Below are positions 47,890-48,159 of a stretch of DNA of 48,159 bases, one piece after another. A program made the translations under genes and the position numbers. The stretch comes from Listeria fleischmannii subsp. fleischmannii LU2006-1 (lineage in GTDB: Bacteria; Bacillota; Bacilli; Lactobacillales; Listeriaceae). Numbering within the stretch: the first letter of the stretch is position 1; each line of letters opens with the position of its first letter. The notes under the pieces are model-generated. The model ran no database searches, had not been told where the DNA came from, and saw only the letters and a program-made list of their open reading frames with translations. Where the stretch lies: contig NZ_ALWW01000018.1 of NCBI RefSeq assembly GCF_000344175.1, positions 1 through 48,159 on the forward strand, in the 5' to 3' direction.

Positions 47890-48145
47890 CTTTAATCCCT
47901 CACCAACTCTTTAAATTAAGCTTATACGTAAATTAAAACGCTTTCAATTACGCATATAACTTCTTTTGTCACGAAGTCCGAACAAGAAGTTTTACTTTCA
48001 TTTTACGGGGAAAAGCGCAGCAGATGAATAGGTCTTCCGTCTTTCAATCTATAATTACATAGCGAATTGTATACCTATTATCTTTACAAAAAAGGATAAA
48101 GTTTGAATAAAATGAAGTAACGAAAAAGTAAACAGGAGGTTCTTA
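47890..48145. promoter_or_regulatory. Divergent control region with a cre-like site
   Basis: On the minus strand TGAAAGCGTTTTAA (47933-47946) matches the CcpA-binding cre consensus except for one base, about 45 bases upstream of the regulator start. This suggests carbon catabolite repression of the operon. Plus-strand promoter elements for the gene at 48146 are less clear: TTTACA (48083-48088) with AATAAA 17 bases on. Confidence 0.5.
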
Positions 48146-48159
48146 ATGACTAAACATCG
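48146..48159 (+). CDS. Start of a divergent gene, cut by window edge
   Basis: ATG ACT AAA CAT follows AGGAGG at a correct distance. Only four codons are in the window. It is transcribed away from the PTS regulator and could belong to the same sugar pathway, perhaps the missing glycosidase, but nothing in four residues shows this. Confidence 0.6.

Overview
This window reads as chromosome from a Listeria-type Firmicute. The evidence is the complete S10-spc-alpha ribosomal protein cluster in Gram-positive order, a two-CxxC S14, a zinc-type adenylate kinase, strong GGAGG ribosome binding sites with some GTG and TTG starts, and the flavin-based extracellular electron transfer (EET) locus known from Listeria. 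The species cannot be fixed from the sequence. The left edge lies inside a 16S rRNA gene, which suggests a contig edge at an rRNA repeat.

Layout. 1-425: 5' end of 16S rRNA (minus strand) with its leader and promoter. 426-3480: Mrp-type ATPase, a VOC protein, a candidate pseudo-tRNA-like small RNA, a CDF zinc exporter and a decayed ORF. 3480-7850: rpsI-rplM with a leader, then ecfA1-ecfA2-ecfT-truA. 8111-22680: about 14.5 kb of minus-strand ribosomal and translation genes from rpsJ to rplQ, including secY, adk, infA and rpoA. 22680-33670: a secreted protein of unknown function and the EET locus. On the minus strand this is pplA, fmnB, dmkA and fmnA; divergently on the plus strand it is ndh2, eetA, eetB and dmkB, followed by a lipoprotein phosphodiesterase. 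33671-36311: a secreted beta-helix protein and a DUF4003 protein. 36489-41070: rpsL-rpsG-fusA-tuf. 41331-47889: a minus-strand sugar operon consisting of a PRD activator, PTS IIA, IIB and IIC, a NagB-like isomerase, an aldo/keto reductase and a sugar isomerase/epimerase. A divergent gene starts at the right edge.

How the genes work together. In the EET locus Ndh2 passes electrons from NADH to a demethylmenaquinone pool built by DmkA and DmkB. EetA and EetB carry them outward. FmnA, an EcfT paralogue working with the ECF ATPases encoded at 6112-7799, supplies flavin outside the membrane. FmnB attaches FMN to the lipoprotein PplA. The PTS operon imports a beta-linked or amino sugar of unknown identity; no phospho-glycosidase lies inside it.

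Quality caveat. Single-base gains or losses break rplQ (twice), rplF, the phosphodiesterase gene, the PRD activator gene and probably the fmnB start, and a conserved 16S helix has an extra base. Most lie in short homopolymers and several hit essential genes, so sequencing error is the likeliest explanation. The broken genes should not be read as real pseudogenes without raw data.
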